DNA of 64,000 nucleotides from Deltaproteobacteria bacterium (GTDB lineage Bacteria > Desulfobacterota > Binatia > Binatales > Binataceae). The position numbers were made by a program, and so were the translations under genes. This document shows, piece after piece, positions 9,216 through 18,942 of the stretch. Within the stretch, counting starts at the first letter, position 1. The number at the start of each line of letters is the position of its first letter. The stretch is from positions 1-64,000 of the forward strand of contig PLDK01000035.1 in the NCBI GenBank assembly GCA_003135135.1, read 5' to 3'. A model generated the notes under the pieces. That model was not told where the DNA came from. It did not search any database and saw only the letters and a list, made by a program, of their open reading frames with translations.

Positions 9216-10006
9216 CGGGCCGAATCCATCCCTCCGCGGTCATCGACAAGCGGGCCGAACTCGACACGAGCGTCGAAGTCGGTCCGGGCGCGGTGATCGG
9301 ACCGGACGTCAGGATAGGAGCCGGCAGCGTGGTCGGCCCCTGCGCGATGATCGAGCGTAATACCACGATCGGCGAGCGCAATCGCATCTGGCAGTTCGCC
9401 GCCATCGGCGCGGAACCGCAAGACCTCAAATTCAAGGGCGAACCGTCGGTCGTCGAAATCGGCGACGACAACATGATTCGCGAGTTCGCGACCATTCACC
9501 GCGGCACCGAAGGCGGCGGGATGAAAACCAAAGTCGGCAGTCACACGCTAGTGATGACGTACGCGCACGTGGCGCACGACTGCATCATCGGCGACCACGT
9601 GATCCTGGCGGCGTGCACGGGGCTGGCCGGCCACTGCGTTATCGACGAGTACGCGATTTGCGAGGGGCAGGTCGGGGTGCATCAGTTCAGCCGCATCGGC
9701 ACTCACGCGATCGTGGCGGCTGGCGCGAAGGTGGCGCAGGACGTGCCGCCGTACTCGATGGTGGCGGGAACCGAGCGCGCGCGGCTGGCGGGCGTCAACG
9801 AAGTCGGCCTGCAGCGGCGCGGGTTCAAGCCCGAAACGATTGCGGCGCTCAAGTCGGCGATTCGCACGCTGTTCTTTTCGAAGATGCTGCGCGACGATGC
9901 CGTGAAGCAGGTGCTGGGCGAGTACGGCACGGTTGCCGAAGTCGTACGGCTGGTTGATTTCATAAACAACTCGAAGCGCGGAGTCGTCGGCCGCGAGCGT
10001 GAATAA
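9125..10006 (+). CDS. lpxA: Acyl-ACP--UDP-N-acetylglucosamine O-acyltransferase LpxA
   Basis: Left-handed beta-helix hexapeptides IHPSAVIDKRAELDTSVEVGPGAVIGP, MTYAHVAHDCIIGDHVILAACTGLAGHC, GVHQFSRIGTHAIVAAGAKVAQDVPPYSMVAG; start uncertain (GTG 9125 overlaps fabZ). Confidence 0.93.
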   Translation: MADAGGGPRRRPIGGPGGIVRDGSRGASPIAGRIHPSAVIDKRAELDTSVEVGPGAVIGPDVRIGAGSVVGPCAMIERNTTIGERNRIWQFAAIGAEPQDLKFKGEPSVVEIGDDNMIREFATIHRGTEGGGMKTKVGSHTLVMTYAHVAHDCIIGDHVILAACTGLAGHCVIDEYAICEGQVGVHQFSRIGTHAIVAAGAKVAQDVPPYSMVAGTERARLAGVNEVGLQRRGFKPETIAALKSAIRTLFFSKMLRDDAVKQVLGEYGTVAEVVRLVDFINNSKRGVVGRERE

Positions 10007-10814
10007 GCTCGGGCTCATCGCGGGCAACGGCGTCTTCCCGCTCGAAGTGGCGCGCGCCGCACGCCAGCGCGGAATCAAAGTCATCGCCGTCGCGCACCTC
10101 AATGAAAGCGACCGCGCGCTTGACTCGGCGGCCGACGAAGTCACCTGGATCAAAGTCGGCGAGCTGCAGAAAATAATCGACGTTTTCAAAAACGCGGGAG
10201 TCTCGGAAGCCGCGATGGCCGGCGGCATCTCACGCGCGCGGCTGAAAGATTCTTTCGCACCCGACGCGCGCGCGCTCAAGATGCTGGCGGGAATCGGACG
10301 CTTCAGCGACGACACTGTGCTGCGCGGCGTCGCGAGTGAAGTCGAAGCCGAAGGAATCAAAATGATCGATCCGGTCCCGATGATCGAGCATTGGCTCGCG
10401 CGCGCCGGCGTCGGCGCCGGACCCGAGCCGACTCCCGCGCAAATCCGCGATCTCGAGCTCGCATTCGCGGTCGCGCGCCGGCTCGGCAGCTACGACATCG
10501 GCCAGACGGTCGCGGTCCGCGACGGGATGGTCGCTGCGGTGGAAGCGCTGGAGGGAACCGACGCCGCGCTGCGCCGCGCAGCGGCGCTGGTGGGCGCGGG
10601 CCTGGTGGTGGCCAAGGCGGCCAAACCGGGACAGGACATGCGCTTCGACCGTCCCGCGATTGGCCCGGCTACGGTGCAATTGCTCGCCGAGATCGGCGCG
10701 GCGATGCTGGGCGTCGAAGCTCAGGTCGCGCTGATTCTCGAACGCGAGCGCACGCTGGAGTTCGCGTGCGCGAAAAACGTGACGTTATACGGCTATGCGG
10801 ATTCCAGTGGTTGA
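9999..10814 (+). CDS. lpxI: UDP-2,3-diacylglucosamine pyrophosphatase LpxI (DUF1009)
   Basis: 271 aa, LGLIAGNGVFPLEVARAARQRGIKVIAVAHLNE; follows lpxA. Confidence 0.93.
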   Translation: MNKLGLIAGNGVFPLEVARAARQRGIKVIAVAHLNESDRALDSAADEVTWIKVGELQKIIDVFKNAGVSEAAMAGGISRARLKDSFAPDARALKMLAGIGRFSDDTVLRGVASEVEAEGIKMIDPVPMIEHWLARAGVGAGPEPTPAQIRDLELAFAVARRLGSYDIGQTVAVRDGMVAAVEALEGTDAALRRAAALVGAGLVVAKAAKPGQDMRFDRPAIGPATVQLLAEIGAAMLGVEAQVALILERERTLEFACAKNVTLYGYADSSG

Positions 10815-11757
10815 GCTGCGCGCTGCAGTGATTGGTGCGGGACGCCTGGGCACGCTGCACGCGCGCAAGTACGCCGCGATTTCGGGAATCAAGCTCGCAC
10901 ACGTCGTCGATATCGACGCCGAGCGGGCGCGCGCCGTGGCAACGGAAGTTGGCGCTACGGCGCTGGCCGACTACCGGATGCTGGCGGGCAAGGTGGACCT
11001 CGTGACGGTCGCGTCGCCCGGCGTGACGCATCATGAGATCGCATCCGCGATGCTGAAATCGGGCATCGACGTGCTGCTGGAAAAGCCGATGGCCGAGACG
11101 CTGGTGCAGGCGCGTGAACTGGCCGGGCTGGCGTCGTCGAGCGGCCGCATTCTTCAGATTGGCCACCTCGAGCGGTTCAATCCGGCGGTCGTTCATCTGC
11201 ATTCGATCGTGAAAAATCCCCGCTTCGTGGAATGTCATCGGCTCGCGCCGTTCACCGAGCGCGGCACCGACGTGGATGTGGTGCTCGATCTGATGGTGCA
11301 CGACCTCGACGTGATCCTGTCGGTGGCGCCTTCGGAAGTCGTGTCGCTCGAAGCGGTCGGGGTCGCGATCCTTACCGATCGAATCGATCTCGCCAACGCG
11401 CGCATCCGCTTCCAGAGCGGTCTCATCGCGAATCTGGTCACCAGCCGCGTGGCGCCCCGGCGCGAACGCAAGATTCGCTTCTTCCAGCCCGACGCGTATA
11501 TCTCGGTTGATTACGAGGCGCGCAGCATCCAGATGTATCGCAAAACTCCGCCGGCGCCGGGCGCGCAGTTCTCCACCATCTCGGCCGAGCAGATCGAATT
11601 CGGCGAAGGCGATCCGCTCGCCGACGAAGTCAATGCGTTCGTCGCGGCCGTTCGCAGCAGGTCCACGCCGGCCGTCAGCGCCGAGGACGGACTTCGGGTG
11701 ATGGAACTAACCGAGAGAATCAAGGAAGTGATGCTGACGGATTCGGTCGCGCCTTGA
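10795..11757 (+). CDS. Gfo/Idh/MocA family oxidoreductase in lipid A cluster
   Basis: VIGAGRLGTLHARKYAAI Rossmann motif, LLEKPMAETLVQARELAGL, GHLERFNPAV (EKP motif). Confidence 0.92.
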   Translation: MRIPVVELRAAVIGAGRLGTLHARKYAAISGIKLAHVVDIDAERARAVATEVGATALADYRMLAGKVDLVTVASPGVTHHEIASAMLKSGIDVLLEKPMAETLVQARELAGLASSSGRILQIGHLERFNPAVVHLHSIVKNPRFVECHRLAPFTERGTDVDVVLDLMVHDLDVILSVAPSEVVSLEAVGVAILTDRIDLANARIRFQSGLIANLVTSRVAPRRERKIRFFQPDAYISVDYEARSIQMYRKTPPAPGAQFSTISAEQIEFGEGDPLADEVNAFVAAVRSRSTPAVSAEDGLRVMELTERIKEVMLTDSVAP

Positions 11758-11788
11758 CGCTTGCCCTGCGCTGCGACAGCATCGATTT

Positions 11789-12241
11789 GTGATGCGTCGG
11801 ATCAGGCTCAGGATTCTCGGCGGTCTGGTGCTCGCAGCCGGCGCCGCCGCGTTTCTCATCTTCATCGCGGCCTCGGATTGCACAACGGTGACCGGCAACG
11901 ACGAAGTCGTTGTCGACGTGTCCGCGATGCGTCCCGGTAGTGCGCGGCTTTTCTCTTACACCGATGACGCAGGCAAGCGGCTGCGCTTCGTGCTCGCGCG
12001 CGGGGTCGATGGCAAGGTGCGCTCGGTGTTCGACGCATGCCGCCAGTGCTCCGCGTTCCATCGCGGCTACCGGGTGGCTGGGGGCGAACTGATTTGCCGG
12101 GTGTGCGGGAATCACTACCCAGTCGAACGGATGACGGAAGGCCAGGCGTCGTGCGTGCCCGTCAGCTTGTCGCACAAGGACGATTCCGGAATCGTGCACA
12201 TCAAGACCGCGGACCTTGAAGCCGGACATACGCTCTTCTGA
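11789..12241 (+). CDS. DUF2318-like (Fe-S/metal-binding, FtrD-like) protein, membrane anchored
   Basis: N-terminal TM segment; DACRQCSAFHRGYRVAGGELICRVCGNHYPVERM (CxxC...CxxC) and CVPVSL. Confidence 0.75.
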   Translation: MMRRIRLRILGGLVLAAGAAAFLIFIAASDCTTVTGNDEVVVDVSAMRPGSARLFSYTDDAGKRLRFVLARGVDGKVRSVFDACRQCSAFHRGYRVAGGELICRVCGNHYPVERMTEGQASCVPVSLSHKDDSGIVHIKTADLEAGHTLF

Positions 12242-12317
12242 CTATCTGAGTAGCTATAGCAAGACCATGGTTGATATTCGCAAGTTAGTAACGGATATAT
12301 AACCACTAGGATATGGT

Positions 12318-12908
12318 ATGAGTATCCGGAGTAATCTCAGGTCTTTCGCTATCATCGCAGGAATGACGTCGAGCCTGTTCGCGGCTGCCGGATGCCACGG
12401 CGACTCATCCGCGACTGCGTGGAACTGTCTCACCGACACCAAGCTCGTCGATCAGCATGGCAACCAGGTCTCGCTCGCGTCGCTCAAGGGCAAACCGCTG
12501 GTGGTGGATTTCATCTATACGTCATGCCCGGGGGAGTGCAAAATGGAGACGGCGAAGTTGACGAACGTCGCGCTCCGGCTGGGGTCCGACCTCGGTTCGA
12601 AGGTCACGATCGTTTCGATCAGCGTCGATCCCGAGCATGACGGCCCCAAGCAATTGCTGGATTACGCACGTCAGCAGGGGGCGGACGAGAAAGGATGGTA
12701 TTTCCTGACCGGAGGCCCCGCCGACATCGATACAGCGCTGGCGGGCTTCAAGCTCAGCCGGCAAGTCATGCCGGATGGTTCGATTGGCCACCTGGTCGAC
12801 ATGATGCTGATCGGACCGGATGGGCGGTTGGTGCATGAATACAACGGCGAGCTCGTAAAAGCCCAGGATATCGTCGACGACGTCAGGAAGACCCTGAACA
12901 AGAGTTGA
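12318..12908 (+). CDS. SCO1/SenC family copper/thiol-disulfide protein
   Basis: LVVDFIYTSCPGECKMET (CxxxC), VSISVDPEHD, IGHLVDMMLIGPDGRLV (conserved His). Confidence 0.9.
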   Translation: MSIRSNLRSFAIIAGMTSSLFAAAGCHGDSSATAWNCLTDTKLVDQHGNQVSLASLKGKPLVVDFIYTSCPGECKMETAKLTNVALRLGSDLGSKVTIVSISVDPEHDGPKQLLDYARQQGADEKGWYFLTGGPADIDTALAGFKLSRQVMPDGSIGHLVDMMLIGPDGRLVHEYNGELVKAQDIVDDVRKTLNKS

Positions 12909-12918
12909 GAGATTCGCC

Positions 12919-13383
12919 ATGAGACGAGCAATTATTTTCGGCTGCTCGGTTGCGGCGATTCTGGCGCTGGCATATTTGTGGCCGTCGCTCGGCGGTTCAT
13001 CGGCGGACAACGGCGGCGCGCGCGGCGCGATGTGCATCGCGGGTCATTGCTGCTGCGCGGGACGGGCGGAGGCCGAGACCGTCGCGGCCAACGCGGCGCA
13101 GGGGCGTTTGACGCTCGACCCAAACCAGTTCACCGGTCCGGTAAAGCAGGCGTACACAATTGCGGAGAAAAACCCCGCGCTGCTGGCGGAACTGCATTGC
13201 TATTGCGGATGTGACAGGACGGAAGGTCATCAGAATCTGCTCGATTGTTATCGCGGCCGCCATGGCGAGACCTGCGAAATCTGCACCGAGGAGGCCCTGC
13301 TGGCGGATCGGATGTCGGAGCAGCGCTTGCCGCTCGATCAGATACGCGACGCGATCCGCAGGCGGTTCGCTTCCGACAACTGA
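12919..13383 (+). CDS. PCYCGC-motif-like cysteine-rich secreted protein
   Basis: N-terminal signal/TM; MCIAGHCCCAG; ELHCYCGCDRTEGHQNLLDCYRGRHGETCEICTEEALLAD resembles the PCYCGC family. Confidence 0.75.
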   Translation: MRRAIIFGCSVAAILALAYLWPSLGGSSADNGGARGAMCIAGHCCCAGRAEAETVAANAAQGRLTLDPNQFTGPVKQAYTIAEKNPALLAELHCYCGCDRTEGHQNLLDCYRGRHGETCEICTEEALLADRMSEQRLPLDQIRDAIRRRFASDN

Positions 13384-13527
13384 ATCGCACGGGCAGGGCA
13401 GGGCTGGGCTCGAATCTCGCGTTTGCAGGCCGCGTGGTCTTGGCGCTAGTCTCGATCGGCTTCAAGATAGGAATTCCGACTTGCTGCCTGCTATAGCAGA
13501 CCCAGTGATATGGCGTCAGACCGCCCC

Positions 13528-14399
13528 ATGAGGTTGCCCGATTTCATTGGGCTCGGGCCCCCCGTACCGGCACGACTTGGCTGCATCGCGTGCTTGTGGG
13601 TCATGTCGATCTGCCTTATGGAATCAAGGAGACGCAATTCTTCACCACCTATTACTCGAAGGGAATCGATTGGTATGCGCACCATTTCCGCTATGCGAAC
13701 GGTGACCGCAAGATCGCGGAGATTTGCCCGTACTTCAACGCGATGAAGGCTCCTGCGCGCATCCACCAACATCTGCCGGGCTGCAAATTCCTCGTGACGT
13801 TCCGCAATCCCGTCGATCATGCCTATTCGACTTACAAAATGCTGGTACGCGGCGCGTTCGTGCGTGGAACGTTCGATGAGGTGCTCAACCTGCGCCCGCA
13901 TATCGACGACGGCAACCGCTACGCGAAGCATCTGACGGCATGGTTTGACCAGTTCGGCCCCGAGCGTTTTCTGATCATGCGCTATGAAGAGCTGCGCGAC
14001 GATCCCCAGGGCTACCTGGACCAGGTGTGCGACTTTATTGGTACGGCGCGAATCCCGATTTCCGATCATGCCCGCAGGCAGCGGCAGGTTAATTTGATCG
14101 AGCGCGCACCGAAAAGCCGCAAGCTCGCCCAGAATGCACGGCACCTCGGATACTGGCTGAAAAGGCGTCATGCCTACGGCCTTGTCGCCGCGCTCCGACG
14201 CGCCGGCGTATGGGAATTTTGTAACGGCCGTGGCGAAATATTTCCGCCGCTTTCGCCCGAGCAGCGAGCGATGTTGACCGAGCGCTATCTACCCGAGGTC
14301 GAGGCGCTCGAGGAGCTGCTGAAGATCGATTTTTCCCAATGGAAAAAGCCCGGCGCTGTGCCGCGCCAAGCGGCGGCGCTTGGTGCCGGGGGCACCTGA
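13528..14399 (+). pseudogene. Sulfotransferase (PAPS-dependent), frameshifted near N-terminus
   Basis: Frame 1 from ATG 13528: MRLPDFIGLGPP; then the homologous protein continues in another frame PRTGTTWLHRVLVGHVDLPYGIKETQFF (5'-PSB loop) from 13560 onward through 14399, with FRNPVDHAYSTYKML 3'-PB motif; frames joined by one missing base in the C6 tract 13558-13563. Confidence 0.8.
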
Positions 14400-14625
14400 T
14401 ATGGATGCAGTGTCCGGCCGATTGGCGAGATTAATCCCCATTAAGGCAGAGCCCCGGCCACTGCTCCCGCACGCTGGCGGCCCAGGACGGCCAAGCTTCG
14501 CTGATAAACCGGAACACCGTCAAAAGCTCAGCACCAGGACGTCAGGGCTCCAAGCCGGAAATGCGGGTTGAATCGAACCAGCATGGCTATTTGCGGCGCC
14601 GTGTTTTTCAATCACAATCCCTTCG

Positions 14626-15828
14626 ATGCCGTTGAATGCCGAAGCGCCGCCGCCGCTTGATGACCGCCTGAAAGAAACCGCACGCCGGCGCCGCATCATG
14701 ATCGTTGCGGGCGAGGCGTCGGGCGATCTTCATGGCGGCGATTTGGCGCGGGAAATTCTCGCGCGCGATCCGTCGTGCGACCTGTTCGGAATTGCGGGCG
14801 AGAAGATGCGCGCGGCCGGGGTGCGGGCGATCGTCGCGACGGAAGACATCCACGGGCTGGGACTTTCGGAACTGGCTTCCACGATTGGACGCACGATTGG
14901 CGCGTTTCGCGCCCTGCGTCGAATCATCAGGCGGGAGAAGCCGGACCTTGTGATCCTGATTGACTACGCGGAGTTCAACCTGATTCTCTCCGGCACGGCC
15001 AGGCGCGCGGGCGTGCCGGTGCTCTACTACATCACGCCGCAAGTCTGGGCGTGGCGGCGCGGCCGAATCGACAAGCTGGTGGATCGCGCGGGCCGCCTCG
15101 CGGTGGTGCTGCCGTTCGAGGCCGAACTATTCCATCGCGCGGGCGAGCGCGTTTCCTTCGTAGGGCATCCGCTGCTCGATCGGGTCGCCACGGTCCATAG
15201 CCGGGAGGAGACGCTCAAGCGCCATGGATTCCCGCCGCGGGCGCGAATCATCTCGATCCTGCCGGGCAGCCGCCGCGCCGAAGTTCGCTACCTGCTGAAT
15301 CCGATGGTCAAGGCGGCGCGGATTGTCGCGCGCGATCATGGCCTTGAAATGGCACTCGCCCTGGCGCCGACCCTGACTCAGGCCGAACTCGCCGAGGTTG
15401 GGCGCACCGATCTCGCGGGAATCAGGATTGTCGAGCGCGACACATACAACCTGGTCGCGGCGAGCGAACTCGCACTGGTTGCGTCGGGGACCGCCACGCT
15501 GGAGACGGCGCTGCTCGGATGCCCCGAAGTTATCGCCTACAAAGTGTCGCCACTTACCTATATCCTAGGGCGGATGCTGGTGACGGGAGTGGATTTTATC
15601 GGGATGCCGAATATTCTGGCGGGCCGGCAAATCGTGCCCGAACTGATCCAGCGCGACGTGACTGCGGATAAGCTGGTACGAGCCGCCGAGCCGCTCTTGA
15701 GCGACACCATACGCGCGGAAACGGTGGCCGCGCTGAAGGCGTTGCGCGAGAAGCTCGGATCGCCGGGAGCGGCGGGCCGGGTCGCGACGATCGCGCTCGA
15801 GATGATCGCGTCCAGGACGGCCGCATGA
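14626..15828 (+). CDS. lpxB: Lipid-A-disaccharide synthase
   Basis: IMIVAGEASGDLHGGDLAREI, YYITPQVWAWRRGRIDKL, LPFEAELFHRAG. Confidence 0.96.
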   Translation: MPLNAEAPPPLDDRLKETARRRRIMIVAGEASGDLHGGDLAREILARDPSCDLFGIAGEKMRAAGVRAIVATEDIHGLGLSELASTIGRTIGAFRALRRIIRREKPDLVILIDYAEFNLILSGTARRAGVPVLYYITPQVWAWRRGRIDKLVDRAGRLAVVLPFEAELFHRAGERVSFVGHPLLDRVATVHSREETLKRHGFPPRARIISILPGSRRAEVRYLLNPMVKAARIVARDHGLEMALALAPTLTQAELAEVGRTDLAGIRIVERDTYNLVAASELALVASGTATLETALLGCPEVIAYKVSPLTYILGRMLVTGVDFIGMPNILAGRQIVPELIQRDVTADKLVRAAEPLLSDTIRAETVAALKALREKLGSPGAAGRVATIALEMIASRTAA

Positions 15829-17618
15829 AGCTGCTTACCCCGTTGCAATGGCGACTGTTCGGCTACCTCCGCCGATACCTGTTCCCCTACGTGTTGTTGC
15901 TGGGCGTGGCGATGGCCTTGCTGTCGGCGGCCAGCGCCGGAATCCCGTTCATCATGAAGTTGGTGGTCGATCTGGTCGCCAATCTCAAAGTCGCTCGTCA
16001 GCTTGATGCGCACAGCGCCTCGAAGCTGCGTGAGTTCTCGCTGATGCTCGCGGGATTATTTTTGCTGCGCGCGTTCGCGAATTTTTCCGACGACTACTTG
16101 AGCTCATATATTTCGCAGAAGCTGACGATGGATATCCGGGCCGATCTGAACGAGAGCCTGCAACGTCAATCGCTGAGTTTTTTCAACCGCACGCCGACGG
16201 GTGTCATGGTTGCACGAATCATCAGCGACGTCGGCCTGGTGGTGTCGAGTCTGAGCGGCGGCGTGTTTTCGATCTTCGGCGACGGCATGTCGCTCATTGC
16301 CTTGCTGGTGACGGCTTTTTGGCTCGACTGGCAGCTCGCGATCATCGCCTTCATCGGTTTTCCGATCGTTGTTCTGCCGATCGCCAGTCTTTCGAAGAAA
16401 GTTCGCCGCGAGACCAAGAATCAGCAAAAGCAAATGAGCGGCTTGCAGTCGCTGCTGCATGAAACCTTCCAGGGGAATCGCGTCGTGAAAGCGTTCGGGA
16501 TGGAAGATTACGAGCGCGCGCGGTTCAATCACGAGCTCAAGCGGCTGTTCCGAATCTTCATGCGGGTGGCGCGGATCAAGGCGTTTACCGGGCCGCTGAT
16601 CGAAGCGCTGGGCGCGATTGCGGTGGTCGCGGTGGTCTGGTGGGCGGTGGGATCGCTGCAGGCGGGCACGCGCACGCTCGGTCAATTCGCCGGATTCTTT
16701 ACGACTATGATCCTCGTGTACCGGCCGTTTAAGGCTCTCGGCAAGACCAACAACAGCATTCAGCAGGGGATGGCTGCGGCCGAACGCGTCTTCGAGATGA
16801 TGGATCAGCCGAGCGAGGTTCCCGACGATCCCGATGGCATCGAGCTGCCGCCCGGCCCGCACCGCGTCGCGTTCGAGAACGTCAGTTTCAAGTACGGCGA
16901 CGAATGGGTGCTGCACGATATCAACCTGGAGATCGGGGTTGGCAAAGTCGTGGCGCTGGTCGGGATGAGCGGCGGCGGCAAATCCACCATTGCGGATTTG
17001 ATTCCGCGCTTTTACGACGTGCAGCAGGGACGCGTCACGGTTGACGGAATCGACATACGCAAGCTGCGGATTAAGTCGCTGCGCGCGGAGATCGGCCTGG
17101 TCACACAGAGTACGTTTCTGTTCGACGACACGATTCGCGCCAATATCGCGTACGGCAGCAGCGACAAGCATCTCGAGCGCGTAATCGCGGCCGCCAAGCT
17201 CGCCAACGCTCACGACTTCATCACGCGGCTGCCCAACGGTTACGACACGATGGTGGGCGAACTGGGCGTGCGCATGTCGGGCGGAGAACGGCAGCGAATC
17301 GCGATCGCGCGCGCGCTGCTCAAAGACGCGCCGATTCTGATCCTGGACGAGGCAACCTCGTCGCTGGACTCTGCCTCGGAGCACTCGGTGCAGGAAGCGC
17401 TCGAGCATCTGATGGCAAATCGCACGACGCTGGTGATAGCGCATCGGCTGTCCACGGTGCGCCGGGCAGACCGGATCTTCGTAGTCGTTCACGGCCGGAT
17501 AGTCGAAGACGGAACGCACGATGAATTGTTTGCGCGCGGGCAGGAGTACCGAAAGCTCTACGACCTTCAATTCATGTCCCCCGAAGATCTGGCCGGTAAT
17601 GGCGGCCTCGTCAACTGA
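15825..17618 (+). CDS. msbA: Lipid A export ABC transporter, permease/ATPase
   Basis: 597 aa ABC exporter; VALVGMSGGGKSTIADLIPRFYD Walker A, VRMSGGERQRIAIARALL signature, ILILDEATSSLD; between lpxB and waaA. Confidence 0.93.
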   Translation: MKLLTPLQWRLFGYLRRYLFPYVLLLGVAMALLSAASAGIPFIMKLVVDLVANLKVARQLDAHSASKLREFSLMLAGLFLLRAFANFSDDYLSSYISQKLTMDIRADLNESLQRQSLSFFNRTPTGVMVARIISDVGLVVSSLSGGVFSIFGDGMSLIALLVTAFWLDWQLAIIAFIGFPIVVLPIASLSKKVRRETKNQQKQMSGLQSLLHETFQGNRVVKAFGMEDYERARFNHELKRLFRIFMRVARIKAFTGPLIEALGAIAVVAVVWWAVGSLQAGTRTLGQFAGFFTTMILVYRPFKALGKTNNSIQQGMAAAERVFEMMDQPSEVPDDPDGIELPPGPHRVAFENVSFKYGDEWVLHDINLEIGVGKVVALVGMSGGGKSTIADLIPRFYDVQQGRVTVDGIDIRKLRIKSLRAEIGLVTQSTFLFDDTIRANIAYGSSDKHLERVIAAAKLANAHDFITRLPNGYDTMVGELGVRMSGGERQRIAIARALLKDAPILILDEATSSLDSASEHSVQEALEHLMANRTTLVIAHRLSTVRRADRIFVVVHGRIVEDGTHDELFARGQEYRKLYDLQFMSPEDLAGNGGLVN

Positions 17619-17649
17619 TACTCACTGATCGTAATTCGACTCGTCAGGT

Positions 17650-18939
17650 GTGCCGATCGACGAGCTCTCGATGCTAAGCGCGCTCTACAATTTGCTGTGG
17701 TATCCGGCGCTGCCGTTTGCGCTGCTGGCCGCGCATCCGGCGAACATGCGGGACTATCGCGAGCGGATGGGGCACGGCGATTTTCCCGAGGCCGCGGGCG
17801 CGCCGCGAATCTGGATTCATGCGGCTTCGGTCGGCGAGATCGAAGCGATTCGGCCGGTCGCCAACGGTCTGCTCGAACACTATCCGGCCGCGGTCTTGGC
17901 AATCACCACGATGACGGCGGCGGGACGCGAGGCCGCCATGCGCCGAATCCCGGGGGCGGCGGCCTGGATGCTTGCGCCGCTGGACAATCAGCGCGCGGTG
18001 CGATCCTTTCTGGAGCGCGTGCAGCCGAGCATGGTGCTGATCACCGAGACTGAAATCTGGCCGAACTACTTCATCGAATCCGCGCGGGCGGGCGCGACGA
18101 TCGCGGTGGTCAACGGCCGGATGTCAGAGCGATCATTGCGTCGTTACCTGCGCGCGCGCGGCCTGTTTGAAAATGCGCTCGGCCGGGCAGCCTTGATTCT
18201 GACCCAGAGCCCGCAAGACGCGCGGCGTTATGCGGAGTTCGATCTCGCGGCAACAGTGGTGGTCACCGGCAACACCAAAATCGAAGCGGCGCAGGCGCAG
18301 ACGGCGAATGAAGAATCAATTCGTCCTGAGCTGATGGCGTTTGCACCCGGGCGGAAGATTTTTATCGCGGGATCGACGGCGGCGGGCGAGGATGCCGTGA
18401 TTGCGGGCGCGTACCGTGAACTGCGCAAGGATTTTCCGCAGCTCGCGCTGACGATAGCGCCGCGCCATCTCGAGCGCACGCCGGAAGTCGAAAAGGCGCT
18501 GCATGCGGCCTCGCTCGATTACGTGAAGGCGTCGCAGCTCAATTCACCGGGCGCGGCGCGCGACGCGGACGTTTTGATCCTCGACACCATGGGCGAGCTG
18601 CGCAGCTTCTATCGCCGCGGATCGATCGCATTCGTCGGCGGCAGCCTCGCGCCGGGACGTGGCGGGCAAAACCCGGCCGAGCCCGCGTTGGCCGATGTCC
18701 CGGTCCTGATCGGTCCGTATCACGAGAACCAGCAGCAGATAGTGTCGTCGCTGGTCAGTTCCGGCGGCGCACGAATCGTCAAAAAGGGGAGCGACATAAT
18801 CAATGAAACTTCGCAATGGCTCGCCGACGATGAGGCGCGGCAACGTGCGGGTCAATGCGCGCGCGCTGCAGTGAGCGCAGGGTCGGGTGGCGCGCGGTTC
18901 GCCTTGAAGCAGCTCGAAGGGCTCATTAATCTCGGCTGA
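17650..18939 (+). CDS. waaA: 3-deoxy-D-manno-octulosonic acid transferase
   Basis: 429 aa; IWIHAASVGEIEAIRPV, ITETEIWPNYFIESARAGATIAVVNGRMSERS, FVGGSLAPGRGGQNPAEPAL. Confidence 0.95.
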   Translation: MPIDELSMLSALYNLLWYPALPFALLAAHPANMRDYRERMGHGDFPEAAGAPRIWIHAASVGEIEAIRPVANGLLEHYPAAVLAITTMTAAGREAAMRRIPGAAAWMLAPLDNQRAVRSFLERVQPSMVLITETEIWPNYFIESARAGATIAVVNGRMSERSLRRYLRARGLFENALGRAALILTQSPQDARRYAEFDLAATVVVTGNTKIEAAQAQTANEESIRPELMAFAPGRKIFIAGSTAAGEDAVIAGAYRELRKDFPQLALTIAPRHLERTPEVEKALHAASLDYVKASQLNSPGAARDADVLILDTMGELRSFYRRGSIAFVGGSLAPGRGGQNPAEPALADVPVLIGPYHENQQQIVSSLVSSGGARIVKKGSDIINETSQWLADDEARQRAGQCARAAVSAGSGGARFALKQLEGLINLG

Positions 18940-18942
18940 CCG

